Below, piece after piece: positions 5,887 to 13,280 of a DNA stretch of 24,204 nucleotides. The DNA is from CAG-217 sp963642245 (GTDB lineage: Bacteria > Bacillota > Clostridia > Oscillospirales > Acutalibacteraceae), in contig CAVIFY010000029.1 in assembly GCA_963642245.1 (NCBI GenBank), positions 1 to 24,204 on the forward strand, read 5' to 3'. Each line of letters begins with the position of its first letter. Position 1 is the first letter of the stretch. A program made the position numbers and the translations under genes. The notes under the pieces are model-generated. The model was not told the DNA's origin. It saw only the letters and a list, made by a program, of their open reading frames with translations, and made no database searches.

Positions 5887-7440
5887 ATGATACTTTACAT
5901 GAACCGGCGGGATGTGCCGAACCTGGACCGGGGCGAGCTGCCATCTGCGGTGATCGATTATGTGATCGGTCGAGCGAATGAATACGAAAGACGGTGCCGG
6001 GCCCTATATGGCCGGTATATTGGCGTTCCGCAGCTTCACCGTGGAGATAAAGAGGACGATGTGCGGGCGGAGGCCAACTACGCCAAGTATATCGTAGATA
6101 TTATTCGCGGTTACTTCCTAAGCGAGCCGGTCAAGTACGATTGCAACGACCGGGACAAGAAAGACAGCCAGGCGCAGCTTTCCCTGGTGTCTACGGTTGA
6201 GGCCAAGCTGGACCGGCAAAACGGCAACCTGGTCCGTCACAACGCTGTAGATGAGGATAAAGACGGCCTTTGCGATCTGTGCGGAAAGAAGATTGACATT
6301 TCCGCAGTCATGGCTGCCTACCATAGTCAGAATATTGCTACCGTGGATCAACGAAACGGAAAGGCTATGGGTATATACGGCGAAAGCTGTGAACTGCTAT
6401 ATGCCAGCACAGATGAGCAGCCACGCCCACGATCCGCAGTGTATGCGCCGGATCAGATCGTACTGGTGCAAGATGATACTGTGGAGCACAAGGACCTGTT
6501 TGCGCTGTGGTTTGAGCAGCGGGAGCGCACAGATCGCAGCCGGTACTATGCGGTAACGGTCTATACAGCCACCCAATACCAGCAGTACGAAAGCACCTCG
6601 CTGGATAAAGAAAACTATGTGTACAACCCGGTGGGTGCGCCGGTGCCCCACTTCTTTGATGAGGTGCCGGTGGTGTGTTATGAGAACAACGAGGAGAGAC
6701 AAGGCGACTTTGAGCAGGTGGCAAACCTGATAGACGCCCGCAATGAGCTGCTGTCCGATCGTTTGACGGATAAGCGCAAGTTTGTCAATTCTATTTTGGC
6801 TGCCTACGGTGCGGTATTGCCGCCGGAGACGATGGCAGCCGCAAAGCGGGATCACTTCGTGGATGGTATTCCACAGGACGCCCGGTTGGAATATGTGCAA
6901 AAGACCTTTGATGAGAATGCGTTAAAGGTGCTGGACGATACGCTGGTATCGGATATTCATAAAATGACTTTAACCCCGGATATGACAGACCAGGCCTTTG
7001 CGGGCAACGCCAGTGGCGTGGCGCTGAAATTAAAGCTGCTGGCCTTGCACCTGCTTGTAAAAAGTAAAATGAGTGCTATGGAGGCGGGCTTAAAGAAGCG
7101 CTGGAGGTTATATAACAACTGGCTGGCTCATAACGGAATTGACCCGGTATCTGTGGACGATGTGGATATTGTGTTCACTGTGGCCCTGCCCATTGATGAG
7201 GCGCAGATCGTACAGATGGTGTGCACCTTGAAGAACGCCGGACTGGTTGATGATCAAACCCTGTTATCCCTGCTTTGGTTTGTTAAGGACCCGGCGGAGG
7301 CTGTGGAAAATATGAAACAGCAAAAGCAGGAGAACCAGCAACAATATATGGACAGCTTCACAGCCAACACAGAGGATAAGGCTGACGAAAAGGAACAGTC
7401 GGCAGATCAGAAGCAGCAAGACAAAGAAAAGGACGCTTAA
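5887..7440 (+). CDS. Portal protein, SPP1 gp6-like, with a Cys/Asp insert
   Basis: 517 residues, the usual size for gp6-like (Phage_prot_Gp6) portals. Typical features are YAKYIVDIIRGYFLSEPVKY (about 65-84), IYGESCELLY (163-172), and a central region with NLIDARNELLSDRLTD and FAGNASGVALKLKLL. The charged Gln-rich tail (from about 475) is disordered. The dodecameric ring sits at one capsid vertex, acts as the DNA channel for terminase and anchors the head-tail connectors. Odd point: at 121-134 there is VDEDKDGLCDLCGK, a DxDxDG loop followed by CxxCG, between helices where related portals usually have neither. That motif is more typical of surface proteins of gut Firmicutes. It starts one base after the terminase stop behind AGGAGG. 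Confidence 0.93.
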   Translation: MILYMNRRDVPNLDRGELPSAVIDYVIGRANEYERRCRALYGRYIGVPQLHRGDKEDDVRAEANYAKYIVDIIRGYFLSEPVKYDCNDRDKKDSQAQLSLVSTVEAKLDRQNGNLVRHNAVDEDKDGLCDLCGKKIDISAVMAAYHSQNIATVDQRNGKAMGIYGESCELLYASTDEQPRPRSAVYAPDQIVLVQDDTVEHKDLFALWFEQRERTDRSRYYAVTVYTATQYQQYESTSLDKENYVYNPVGAPVPHFFDEVPVVCYENNEERQGDFEQVANLIDARNELLSDRLTDKRKFVNSILAAYGAVLPPETMAAAKRDHFVDGIPQDARLEYVQKTFDENALKVLDDTLVSDIHKMTLTPDMTDQAFAGNASGVALKLKLLALHLLVKSKMSAMEAGLKKRWRLYNNWLAHNGIDPVSVDDVDIVFTVALPIDEAQIVQMVCTLKNAGLVDDQTLLSLLWFVKDPAEAVENMKQQKQENQQQYMDSFTANTEDKADEKEQSADQKQQDKEKDA

Positions 7441-7443
7441 TCT

Positions 7444-8946
7444 ATGAAAGCAGCAGAGTATTGGAAAAGGCGAACGGTTGACCTGGAACACCTGCTGCAA
7501 GCGCGCACCACCGCCACGATGGTGGAGGTCAACCGTATGTATGCCCAGGGTGTAGAGCAGCTCAACGAGCAAATTGAGCGTATTCTCCGCCGGTATGTAA
7601 AAAACGGTCAGATTAGCCAGGCTTACGCTTTGCAGCTACTGAGTGCGGGCCAAACCGCAGAGGAGCGCCAGCGCCTGCTGGAACAGCTACAACAGACTAA
7701 GGAACCACAGGCACGGCGTGAATTGATCGCTATGCTGGACGCTCCTGCGTATGCGGACCGTATCAGCCGTTTGCAGGCTTTACAGAACGCCATTCGTGCG
7801 GAAGCCGTTGCCATGGGTGTGCGTGAGGAACGGCTGGCGAAAGCACGACTGACGGATACCCTCAAACAAGCGTACTACCGCACTATATTTAACGACCAAA
7901 AGCAGAATGGTCTATATGACTTTCGCTTGATCAGCGACCGCCGTGTACAGGCCGCACTTACCCATAAGTGGAGCGGCAAGAACTATTCCGATCGTGTGTG
8001 GAAAAACAACGCCGCCTTTTGCAAGCGGTTGCAGCGCACGATTGAAGTGGGTTGTATGACGGGTATGACTCTGCACGATATGGAGGAGCGGCTGCTGGAG
8101 GACTGCGTAGGAGCAGACAGCGACAGCGGGCAACGCTATTGTGCCAGCCGCTTGATCCGTACAGAGGTCAATCACTTCTCCAACCAGGGCTTTTTAGAGG
8201 GCTATAAGGCAGCGGGCATTACCAGGTATCGGTTTATGGCTACTCTGGACCTGCGCACCTCCGCCGTGTGTCGCCAGCTGGACGGCAAGGCCTTTTTGGT
8301 GGAAGAGGCAAAAGCGGGAGAGAACCTGCCACCTATGCACCCTTTTTGCCGCAGTATTACCGTGCCGGTGGTGAGTGATCGCCCCGGCACCCGCTGGGCC
8401 AGGGACCCGGTAACCGGCAAGTCCATGATCGTACCGGCAGATATGACCTATAGCCAGTGGTATGAGAAGTATGTGGAGAAGAGAGACACGGGCTTGACTG
8501 AAGAGGAAGAATACGCAATCAATCGCTGGGTGTCCAGTGACTTTTACGCTATCAATGAGAAGTTGCGGCGTGGTATAGGATTGACAAACGAAGAAAAAAA
8601 GGCTATAACTAACTTAGATCAAGCACTTGTGAAATTTCCTAAATATAATGGTCCACTAAAGCGCTCTTTGGCTATATCTGATCCGGAAGATGTAAGGAAA
8701 TTTGTGGAAGCCCACGCAGTCGGTAATACAGTTACTTATAACGAGTACATAGCCGCAACTTGCGGAGAGGTGTATAATCCTGACGGGCGGGTGCAGATCT
8801 ATATTCCGTACAGCAAGAACGGACGGGATATTCGTTCCGTCAATTCAGGTGAGCAGGAAGTGCTCTATGAACGGAATAGTAGTTTTGAAGTCTTCAATGT
8901 TGTTCAGAAAGAACAGATGGTAAAAATTTTCTTGCGTGAAATATAG
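7444..8946 (+). CDS. Minor head protein (gp7/MuF) fused to a C-terminal ADP-ribosyltransferase domain
   Basis: 500 residues. Residues 1-345 are an SPP1 gp7/Mu F-type minor head protein: helical N-terminus, then SRLIRTEVNHFSNQG (235-249), TLDLRTSAVCRQLDGK (267-282) and LPPMHPFCRSI (295-305). From about 350 the sequence changes to LTEEEEYAINRW, FYAINEKLRRG, a YNGPLKRSL strand with R407, and GEQEVLYERNSSFEV with the E470-x-E472 pair. This R...ExE order is that of the arginine-type ADP-ribosyltransferases (ADPrib_exo_Tox/VIP2-like). The middle STS motif appears degenerate (AAT at 437-439). About 8570-8945 is more AT-rich than the gp7 part, consistent with an acquired cassette. MuF-linked toxin domains are known as phage polymorphic toxins; the protein may enter the host with the DNA and modify a host target. 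Target and activity are unknown. Confidence 0.88.
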   Translation: MKAAEYWKRRTVDLEHLLQARTTATMVEVNRMYAQGVEQLNEQIERILRRYVKNGQISQAYALQLLSAGQTAEERQRLLEQLQQTKEPQARRELIAMLDAPAYADRISRLQALQNAIRAEAVAMGVREERLAKARLTDTLKQAYYRTIFNDQKQNGLYDFRLISDRRVQAALTHKWSGKNYSDRVWKNNAAFCKRLQRTIEVGCMTGMTLHDMEERLLEDCVGADSDSGQRYCASRLIRTEVNHFSNQGFLEGYKAAGITRYRFMATLDLRTSAVCRQLDGKAFLVEEAKAGENLPPMHPFCRSITVPVVSDRPGTRWARDPVTGKSMIVPADMTYSQWYEKYVEKRDTGLTEEEEYAINRWVSSDFYAINEKLRRGIGLTNEEKKAITNLDQALVKFPKYNGPLKRSLAISDPEDVRKFVEAHAVGNTVTYNEYIAATCGEVYNPDGRVQIYIPYSKNGRDIRSVNSGEQEVLYERNSSFEVFNVVQKEQMVKIFLREI

Positions 8947-8955
8947 GAGTGAATT

Positions 8956-9126
8956 ATGGAAGAAAAGAAGCTGTTTACCGCTCCACGCTGGAATGATGTG
9001 CCGCAGGCAACGGTAGTTGGACATAGAGAAATCAGTAAAGAGGAGCGAAAAAAGATACTACAGGAAGCCATTGATACTTTTTATGACGGGAAATGCCCCG
9101 AGGAATGGCTGGAGGCAATGGAATAA
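8956..9126 (+). CDS. 56-residue companion of the MuF-ADP-ribosyltransferase; possible immunity protein
   Basis: The protein begins MEEKKLFTAPRWNDV and ends CPEEWLEAME. It is small, acidic at both ends, soluble and has one Cys. TAGGAG precedes ATG 8956 with good spacing, and it starts ten bases after the fusion gene. A probable intrinsic terminator follows it, so the two genes form a terminal pair. This is the usual position of an immunity gene for a phage-borne toxin, which suggests it might neutralise the ADP-ribosyltransferase during virion assembly. No family is recognised; it could equally be a small head protein. An overlapping frame (9017-9217) is judged a shadow. Confidence 0.65.
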   Translation: MEEKKLFTAPRWNDVPQATVVGHREISKEERKKILQEAIDTFYDGKCPEEWLEAME

Positions 9127-9143
9127 AATCATAATCCACAGAA

Positions 9144-9176
9144 AGCAGAGTTGCAGATTGCGACCCTGCTCTTTTT
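9144..9176 (+). terminator. Intrinsic terminator after the toxin-like pair
   Basis: AGCAG (9144-9148) pairs with CTGCT (9166-9170), and GTTGC (9150-9154) with GCGAC (9160-9164, one G-T pair), separated by a single A/C mismatch, with a 5-base loop. CTTTTT follows. The rest of 9127-9254 holds a small CAGGC-TAT-GCCTG hairpin (9188-9200) and no gene. Readthrough must occur for the scaffold and coat genes unless a promoter lies in this gap; none is clear. Confidence 0.55.
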
Positions 9177-9254
9177 ATACCCATTTTCAGGCTATGCCTG
9201 TGGGATATATCATTTAACGGACCGGCAGAGAACGGTTCGGGAAAGGAGTCAGTA

Positions 9255-9917
9255 ATGACAAAACAGTATGCCGAGACCGGCACCAATAAGGAGTGCAGTC
9301 AAGTGTGCGCACGCTTGCCGCTGCAAATCCAGTTGTTTGCCGAAGAACCCGGCGAAGCAGGAGCAGAAACCAACACAGAGGGGGCAGCGGGCAACACCGG
9401 CGCCAACTCCGATGGGGGCAATACCACTCCGACCTTTGACGAACTGCTGAAAGACAAGAAATTCCAAAGCGAATTTGACAGCAGGGTCAGCAAGGCGCTT
9501 GCCACGGCCAGAGCCAAGTGGGAAGAAAGCGCCAAAGAGCAGGCGGACGAAGCCAAAAAGCTCTCAAGCATGAACAAAGAGGAGCGAGAGCGGTATAACC
9601 TGGCAAAAGATCGCCAGGCATTTGAACAGGAAAAGGCAGCCTTTGCCAAGAAGCAGTTGGAAACGGCTGTTGCGGCCGAGCTGCTCCAGCGTAAGCTGCC
9701 TGCGCAGTTTGCCGCATTCCTGACCGGGAATGACGCCACCGCCTCGCAAAAGAACTTGGAGGCTTTTGACGCCGCATTTCAAGAGGCAGTACAGGCCGCC
9801 ACAACCGCCAACCTGCGGGGCAAGGACTTGCCGCCGGCAGGTAGGGAAGCAGCGGGTGACAATGTACCGCCCACAGACTTCCGCGCTTATGAGGCGTGGA
9901 GAAAAAATAACGGCTAA
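9255..9917 (+). CDS. Capsid scaffolding protein (DUF4355)
   Basis: 220 residues. An N-terminal LPLQIQLFAEE segment and a disordered Gly/Ala/Thr-rich stretch (about 37-60) lead into FDELLKDKKFQSEFDSRVSKAL, then a long charged coiled coil (about 85-150), the pattern of DUF4355 phage scaffolds. It would guide coat-protein assembly into a prohead and then leave or be degraded. The C-terminal segment DFRAYEAWRKNNG may be the coat-binding end. AAGGAG lies upstream of ATG 9255, and the coat protein gene follows after a short gap. No separate prohead protease gene is seen in the window. Confidence 0.85.
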   Translation: MTKQYAETGTNKECSQVCARLPLQIQLFAEEPGEAGAETNTEGAAGNTGANSDGGNTTPTFDELLKDKKFQSEFDSRVSKALATARAKWEESAKEQADEAKKLSSMNKEERERYNLAKDRQAFEQEKAAFAKKQLETAVAAELLQRKLPAQFAAFLTGNDATASQKNLEAFDAAFQEAVQAATTANLRGKDLPPAGREAAGDNVPPTDFRAYEAWRKNNG

Positions 9918-9932
9918 TAGGAGGAATAAGAA

Positions 9933-11048
9933 ATGCCGAATACGATTTTAACCCCCAATGTCATTGCCAATGAGGCACTGATGGTACTGAAAAACAACCT
10001 GGTGATGGCCAACCTGGTGCACCGGGACTATGAGAACGAATTTGTGAAGGTTGGCGACACGGTTACCGCCCGCCGCCCCAGCAAGTTTGTAGCCAAGAAC
10101 TTTACCGGCGCTGTGGATCCCCAGGATCTGAACGAGGGCGGTGTGGCCGTGAAGATGGACCGGCTGCGCGATGTGACTGTGCAGATTACTTCTAAGGAAA
10201 TGTCCTTGGATCTGCGTGACTTCTCCGCCCAGGTGATTGAACCGGCTATGACTGCGATCGCCAGCGCCGTGGACGCAGATGTACTGGCGACTGCCGTAGA
10301 GGGCGCCGGTCGCACGGTGACCGCTTCCGGAGAGAGCGCAACCAAGCCCATTAAGGATATTGCCAAGGTGGGCAGCTATCTGGATTTCGCCGGTGTGCCG
10401 GTACAGAACCGCCGCCTGGTGCTGAACCCCTCGCACAAGGTGCTGTATGCCACGGACGACAACCTGTCCAAGGTGTCCTATGCCGGTGACGGCAACGCTC
10501 TGCGAGACGCAGAACTGGGCAAGGTGTACACCATGGACACCTACATGAGCCAGAACGCACCGTATCCCTACGGTTATCTGGACAATGCCGTTGGTACTGC
10601 CAAGACTTATAAGGTCAGTGGTACTGCCGGTGAGAGCAAGGTGGCGCTGTCCTCTGTGACTGCTGCTACTGCCACGGTGAAAAAGGGCGACTGCTTTATT
10701 GTGGACGGCTATGTGTACCATTTTGCCGCAGACGCTACGGCAGCCAGCGGTGCGGTGGCCGAGGTGGCTATTGACCAGCCCTTGCACGCTACACTGTCTG
10801 AAAAGGACGCCACTGTGATCTCTGCACCCACTTCCGTAGGGTTCCACCGCAACGGCGTGGCACTGGTGACCCGTCCTATGGATCTGCCGATGGGCAACAA
10901 GAACGCCTATGTGGCTTCTGCGGACGGCCTGGGTGTGCGTGTGGTCTTTGACTACGACAGTACCCACAAGATCGACACCGTGTCCTTTGATATTCTGTAC
11001 GGCGTGGCCACGCTGGACAAGAATATGATCGTCAAGGTGCAGGGCTAA
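9933..11048 (+). CDS. Major capsid protein, P22 coat-protein family
   Basis: 371 residues. The start NTILTPNVIANEAL with NNLVMANLVHRDYENEF and KVGDTVTARRPSKFVAKNF is typical of the P22-type coat proteins, a HK97-fold branch. The middle part (about 225-300) has a Ala/Thr/Val-rich beta region that may correspond to the insertion domain of this branch. The C-terminal segment GVRVVFDYDSTHKIDTVSFDILYG is also conserved. It forms the icosahedral shell. AGGAGG-like ATAGGAGGAA precedes the ATG. Codon use is strongly biased to common GC-ending codons, consistent with a highly expressed structural protein. The full-length antisense frame is a shadow of this bias. Confidence 0.92.
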   Translation: MPNTILTPNVIANEALMVLKNNLVMANLVHRDYENEFVKVGDTVTARRPSKFVAKNFTGAVDPQDLNEGGVAVKMDRLRDVTVQITSKEMSLDLRDFSAQVIEPAMTAIASAVDADVLATAVEGAGRTVTASGESATKPIKDIAKVGSYLDFAGVPVQNRRLVLNPSHKVLYATDDNLSKVSYAGDGNALRDAELGKVYTMDTYMSQNAPYPYGYLDNAVGTAKTYKVSGTAGESKVALSSVTAATATVKKGDCFIVDGYVYHFAADATAASGAVAEVAIDQPLHATLSEKDATVISAPTSVGFHRNGVALVTRPMDLPMGNKNAYVASADGLGVRVVFDYDSTHKIDTVSFDILYGVATLDKNMIVKVQG

Positions 11049-11064
11049 GCCCGGGGAGGTGCAA

Positions 11065-11190
11065 ATGGAAAAGGTAACCGTTGTACAGGGCAAGACCCAA
11101 GTGGTCATTGATCGGAGTTGTCTGCCGGCTTATTTGAATGCCGGTTGGCAGCTGCAAGAAAAAGAGGATACAAAAAAGGGCGCCAAATAA
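11065..11190 (+). CDS. 41-residue hypothetical protein between coat and connectors
   Basis: The protein starts MEKVTVVQGKTQVVIDRS and has AYLNAGWQLQEK near its C terminus. GGGGAGGTGC precedes the ATG. Small genes with a Y(L)xAGW motif often follow coat genes in clostridial phages; I do not know their role. The stop codon TAA lies inside the loop of a strong terminator hairpin, so ribosomes finishing this gene would cover the hairpin's 5' arm. This links its translation to expression of the downstream connector genes (inference). Confidence 0.6.
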   Translation: MEKVTVVQGKTQVVIDRSCLPAYLNAGWQLQEKEDTKKGAK

Positions 11191-11201
11191 GGCGCCTTTT
11201 C
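11178..11201 (+). terminator. Intrinsic terminator downstream of the coat gene
   Basis: GGCGCC (11179-11184) pairs with GGCGCC (11191-11196) around an AAATAA loop, flanked by A-runs on the left and TTTTC on the right, which extends the stem. The left arm and loop include the end of the 41-residue gene, whose stop is in the loop. It probably reduces transcription of the head-connector genes relative to the coat gene. Confidence 0.8.
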
Positions 11202-11217
11202 TTATGGGGTGATATGT

Positions 11218-11616
11218 TTGACTGATGAGATGAAAAGTAAGACCCTGCGGCTGCTGCGGGCCGCTGCCGGGCGATATGACAAGATATGCGAGACCTGGTA
11301 CGCACACGCCGGTGAAGAGCTGGATTTGCAGTTGTTTTTGGATATGGCGGAGGACGATTGCCTGGCCTATTTGGGCACGCAAGAGCTGCCGCCGGTGGTT
11401 ACCGCCACCACACTGGCAAAACTGGCATTTGTGCACCTGAACGGCTTTATACAGGATCGGGATTATGGCGTTAAGAGTGCGTCCTATACGGAGGGCAGCG
11501 TATCTATGAGCGAGACCTATACCACCCCTGCGGAGCAGGAGACGGCCATTGCCGACCTGCTCCAACCGTACAACAGATACAGGGAGGTGCGCACCGGTGA
11601 AAGCAAAAACGCCTAA
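11218..11616 (+). CDS. Head-tail connector (SPP1 gp15-like adaptor)
   Basis: 132 residues, alpha-helical, starting LTDEMKSKTLRLLRAAAG, with an internal WYAHAGEELDLQLFLDMAEDD and FVHLNGFIQDRDYG. Size, helical content and place directly after the coat gene fit the head-tail adaptor that binds under the portal ring. The start is uncertain: TTG 11218 sits well behind GGGGTGAT (11206-11213), while GTG 11209 lies inside that site and ATG 11230 is too far. The frame stop at 11616 overlaps the next gene. Confidence 0.7.
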   Translation: MTDEMKSKTLRLLRAAAGRYDKICETWYAHAGEELDLQLFLDMAEDDCLAYLGTQELPPVVTATTLAKLAFVHLNGFIQDRDYGVKSASYTEGSVSMSETYTTPAEQETAIADLLQPYNRYREVRTGESKNA

Positions 11617-11950
11617 GTCGTGGACTGTGAAATCAAGGATTTTTTCCGCACAGGCGATCAGAGACAGTGCCTACGACTTTGAGCAGAACACATACAGTGC
11701 TACACCTGCCGTTTTGTATTTGTGCTGGCAGCCGGTATCTGCTTCTGCCCCTATTGAGGAGCGGGGGCGGGTGCCGTCTGCCGGGTATCAAGCTGTGCTG
11801 TATGACCCTGTGGGCGTGCGGCCCGGCGACCTGGTACAGGTGGAGGGTATTGGCTGGCTGGAGGTAGAGACCGTGCAGCAGTTTCTACATTATCGGCTGC
11901 TGACAGCGAGCGCCACAGAGAGGAGGGCGCCCGGTGGAAACGAACATTGA
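11597..11950 (+). CDS. Head closure protein (SPP1 gp16-like)
   Basis: 117 residues. The GTG at 11597 is preceded by GGGAGG (11582-11587) at 9-base spacing inside the end of the connector gene, so I take it over the earlier TTG/ATG. The beta-rich sequence with GYQAVLYDPVGVRPGDLVQVEG and IGWLEVETVQQF resembles the stopper/closure proteins that follow the adaptor in SPP1-like phages. It would sit at the lower end of the connector and hold the packaged DNA. Its family call rests on position, size and beta pattern. Confidence 0.65.
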   Translation: MKAKTPKSWTVKSRIFSAQAIRDSAYDFEQNTYSATPAVLYLCWQPVSASAPIEERGRVPSAGYQAVLYDPVGVRPGDLVQVEGIGWLEVETVQQFLHYRLLTASATERRAPGGNEH

Positions 11951-12404
11951 GATCGAAAAGCTGAGTGCCTATGCCAAGACGCTGCAACGCACCGCAGATC
12001 ACCTGCTGGACAACCTGGAGCGGCAGATGTTGCAGGACGCAGAGGACATGGCCGGCCGTCAGCGCAGCAACTGCCCGGAGGACACCGGACTACTGCGGGA
12101 GTCCATCGCCGCCTTTTGCGAGCGTGACGGTGATCGGGTGACCGCAGGCAGCCGTACCAATATGCGGTATGCAGCCTATGTGGAATTCGGAACCGGGCCT
12201 GTGGGTGACGAAAAGGGTACACCGCTGGACAGCGAGCTGGGGATTGTGCGTAAGCACGAGCCTTGGACTGCGTATATACCCGGTTACGGTTTTCGCAGAC
12301 TGAAAGGCCGCTTGCCGGCGCTCTTTATGTATAACGGTATGCAGGAAATGCAGCCGGTGATAGCAGAGCACTATGGCACAGCTATACAGGAGGCGATCAA
12401 GTGA
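11934..12404 (+). CDS. HK97 gp10-like tail completion/adaptor protein
   Basis: 156 residues. The pattern CPEDTGLLRESI then YAAYVEFGTGP (about 44-88) is the conserved core of HK97 gp10-like proteins (PF04883). These small proteins lie at the head-tail interface and help tail joining. It begins at GTG 11934 within the end of the closure gene, behind GAGGAGGGCGC. Its stop overlaps the next GTG by GTGA. The C-terminal part GMQEMQPVIAEHYG is a helix typical of the family. Confidence 0.85.
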   Translation: METNIEIEKLSAYAKTLQRTADHLLDNLERQMLQDAEDMAGRQRSNCPEDTGLLRESIAAFCERDGDRVTAGSRTNMRYAAYVEFGTGPVGDEKGTPLDSELGIVRKHEPWTAYIPGYGFRRLKGRLPALFMYNGMQEMQPVIAEHYGTAIQEAIK

Positions 12405-12769
12405 AAAACTACCGTGCAGTGATCCGGGACACCTTGAAATCCGTAGAGTCGGATATTTCCTATGATATTAAGATGGCATTTCCGGAGAGCAAACCGGCAG
12501 GTAACCTGATCACATTTTATGAGATCACCAATACAGGTACGGAACTGGCGTGCGTAGATGTGATCGCCTATCAGGTGGATCTGTGGTTTATGGCCTTGCC
12601 GGACCTGTTGGAAATGACGGATAAGGTGGATGAGGCTTTGACCTCGCTGGGCCTGATCCGACAATTTGCGTCCTCGGACGCACTGTTACATGACCCCAGC
12701 GGTTATTTGCGCAAATCTTTGCGTTACGGCCGCCGGGTAGACACAAGAACCAATCGATTGATTGATTAA
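12401..12769 (+). CDS. Tail terminator / tail completion protein (SPP1 gp17-like)
   Basis: 122 residues. The mixed alpha/beta fold with LITFYEITNTGTE, VIAYQVDLWF and a helix LPDLLEMTDKVDEAL has the order of the small tail-terminator proteins that cap the tail tube and join it to the head. It starts at GTG 12401 in a GTGA overlap, behind AGGAGG, and ends 12 bases before the tail tube gene's start. Position between the gp10-like protein and the major tail protein supports the call. The sequence itself is weakly conserved. Confidence 0.7.
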   Translation: MKNYRAVIRDTLKSVESDISYDIKMAFPESKPAGNLITFYEITNTGTELACVDVIAYQVDLWFMALPDLLEMTDKVDEALTSLGLIRQFASSDALLHDPSGYLRKSLRYGRRVDTRTNRLID

Positions 12770-12781
12770 GGAGGATTTTAT

Positions 12782-13225
12782 ATGAACGAAACAAAGCCGG
12801 AACGCGGCCTTGCGTCCAAAGGCATTGAGGTATATCCCAACTATACCGGCCCCACAGCCAAGTGCCTGAACTATGCTACCCAAATCGGCGATCTGACCAA
12901 GGGCGAGCGGGAGGAACTGGACGCCACTTGCTATGACGATGATGTGGAACACAGCATTACCGGCATTCGCAAGAAAGCAGACGCCTTTGAAGTAACTTTT
13001 CTGTATAACGCAAAGGACGCCACATCGGACTATCAGGTGTTGGCGGCTTTGGAGGACGCCGGTGTGTCCGTGCCCATTATGATTAAGCTGCCGGATGGCA
13101 CCAAGTTTAACAACTCCGGTGTGCCCAGCCTGACGATTAAGGGACCGGGTGTAAACAGCCTGATGGAGGCTACTGTCTCCTACAAGCTGGACGGCGACTG
13201 GACCAGAGAGTTCCCCACCGCGTAA
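12782..13225 (+). CDS. Major tail tube protein
   Basis: 147 residues. It starts MNETKPERGLASKGIEV, has a middle DDDVEHSITGIRKKADAFEVTFLY, and ends GPGVNSLMEATVSYKLDGD, giving the beta-sandwich pattern of siphophage tail tube proteins. Ring after ring of it makes the tube along the tape measure. A strong AAGGAGGATTTT site lies upstream of the ATG. A perfect hairpin terminator follows the stop. Codon bias to abundant GC-ending codons fits a very highly made structural protein. Confidence 0.85.
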   Translation: MNETKPERGLASKGIEVYPNYTGPTAKCLNYATQIGDLTKGEREELDATCYDDDVEHSITGIRKKADAFEVTFLYNAKDATSDYQVLAALEDAGVSVPIMIKLPDGTKFNNSGVPSLTIKGPGVNSLMEATVSYKLDGDWTREFPTA

Positions 13226-13236
13226 ATCGACTATTC

Positions 13237-13266
13237 GGGAGGCAGGCGACTGCCTCCCCACTTTTT
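13237..13266 (+). terminator. Intrinsic terminator after the tail tube gene
   Basis: GGGAGGCAG (13237-13245) pairs perfectly with CTGCCTCCC (13250-13258) around a GCGA tetraloop, followed by CACTTTTT. This is the strongest internal terminator of the window. It would boost tail-tube mRNA relative to the downstream tail genes, with some readthrough or antitermination needed for the rest. Confidence 0.85.
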
Positions 13267-13280
13267 AGGAGGAAATGACA

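Noticed and set aside
9017..9217. 66-codon + frame overlapping the 56-residue gene
   Set aside because: No ribosome binding site; it overlaps the better-supported ORF that has one, and its start is internal.
9948..11108. Long minus-strand open frame (386 codons) across the coat gene
   Set aside because: It is antisense to a clear coat protein, has no ribosome binding site or recognisable domain, and arises from the strong GC-ending codon bias.
13275..13280. First ATG of the tail chaperone as the start
   Set aside because: It lies only two bases after AGGAGG; the ATG at 13281 has the normal spacing.
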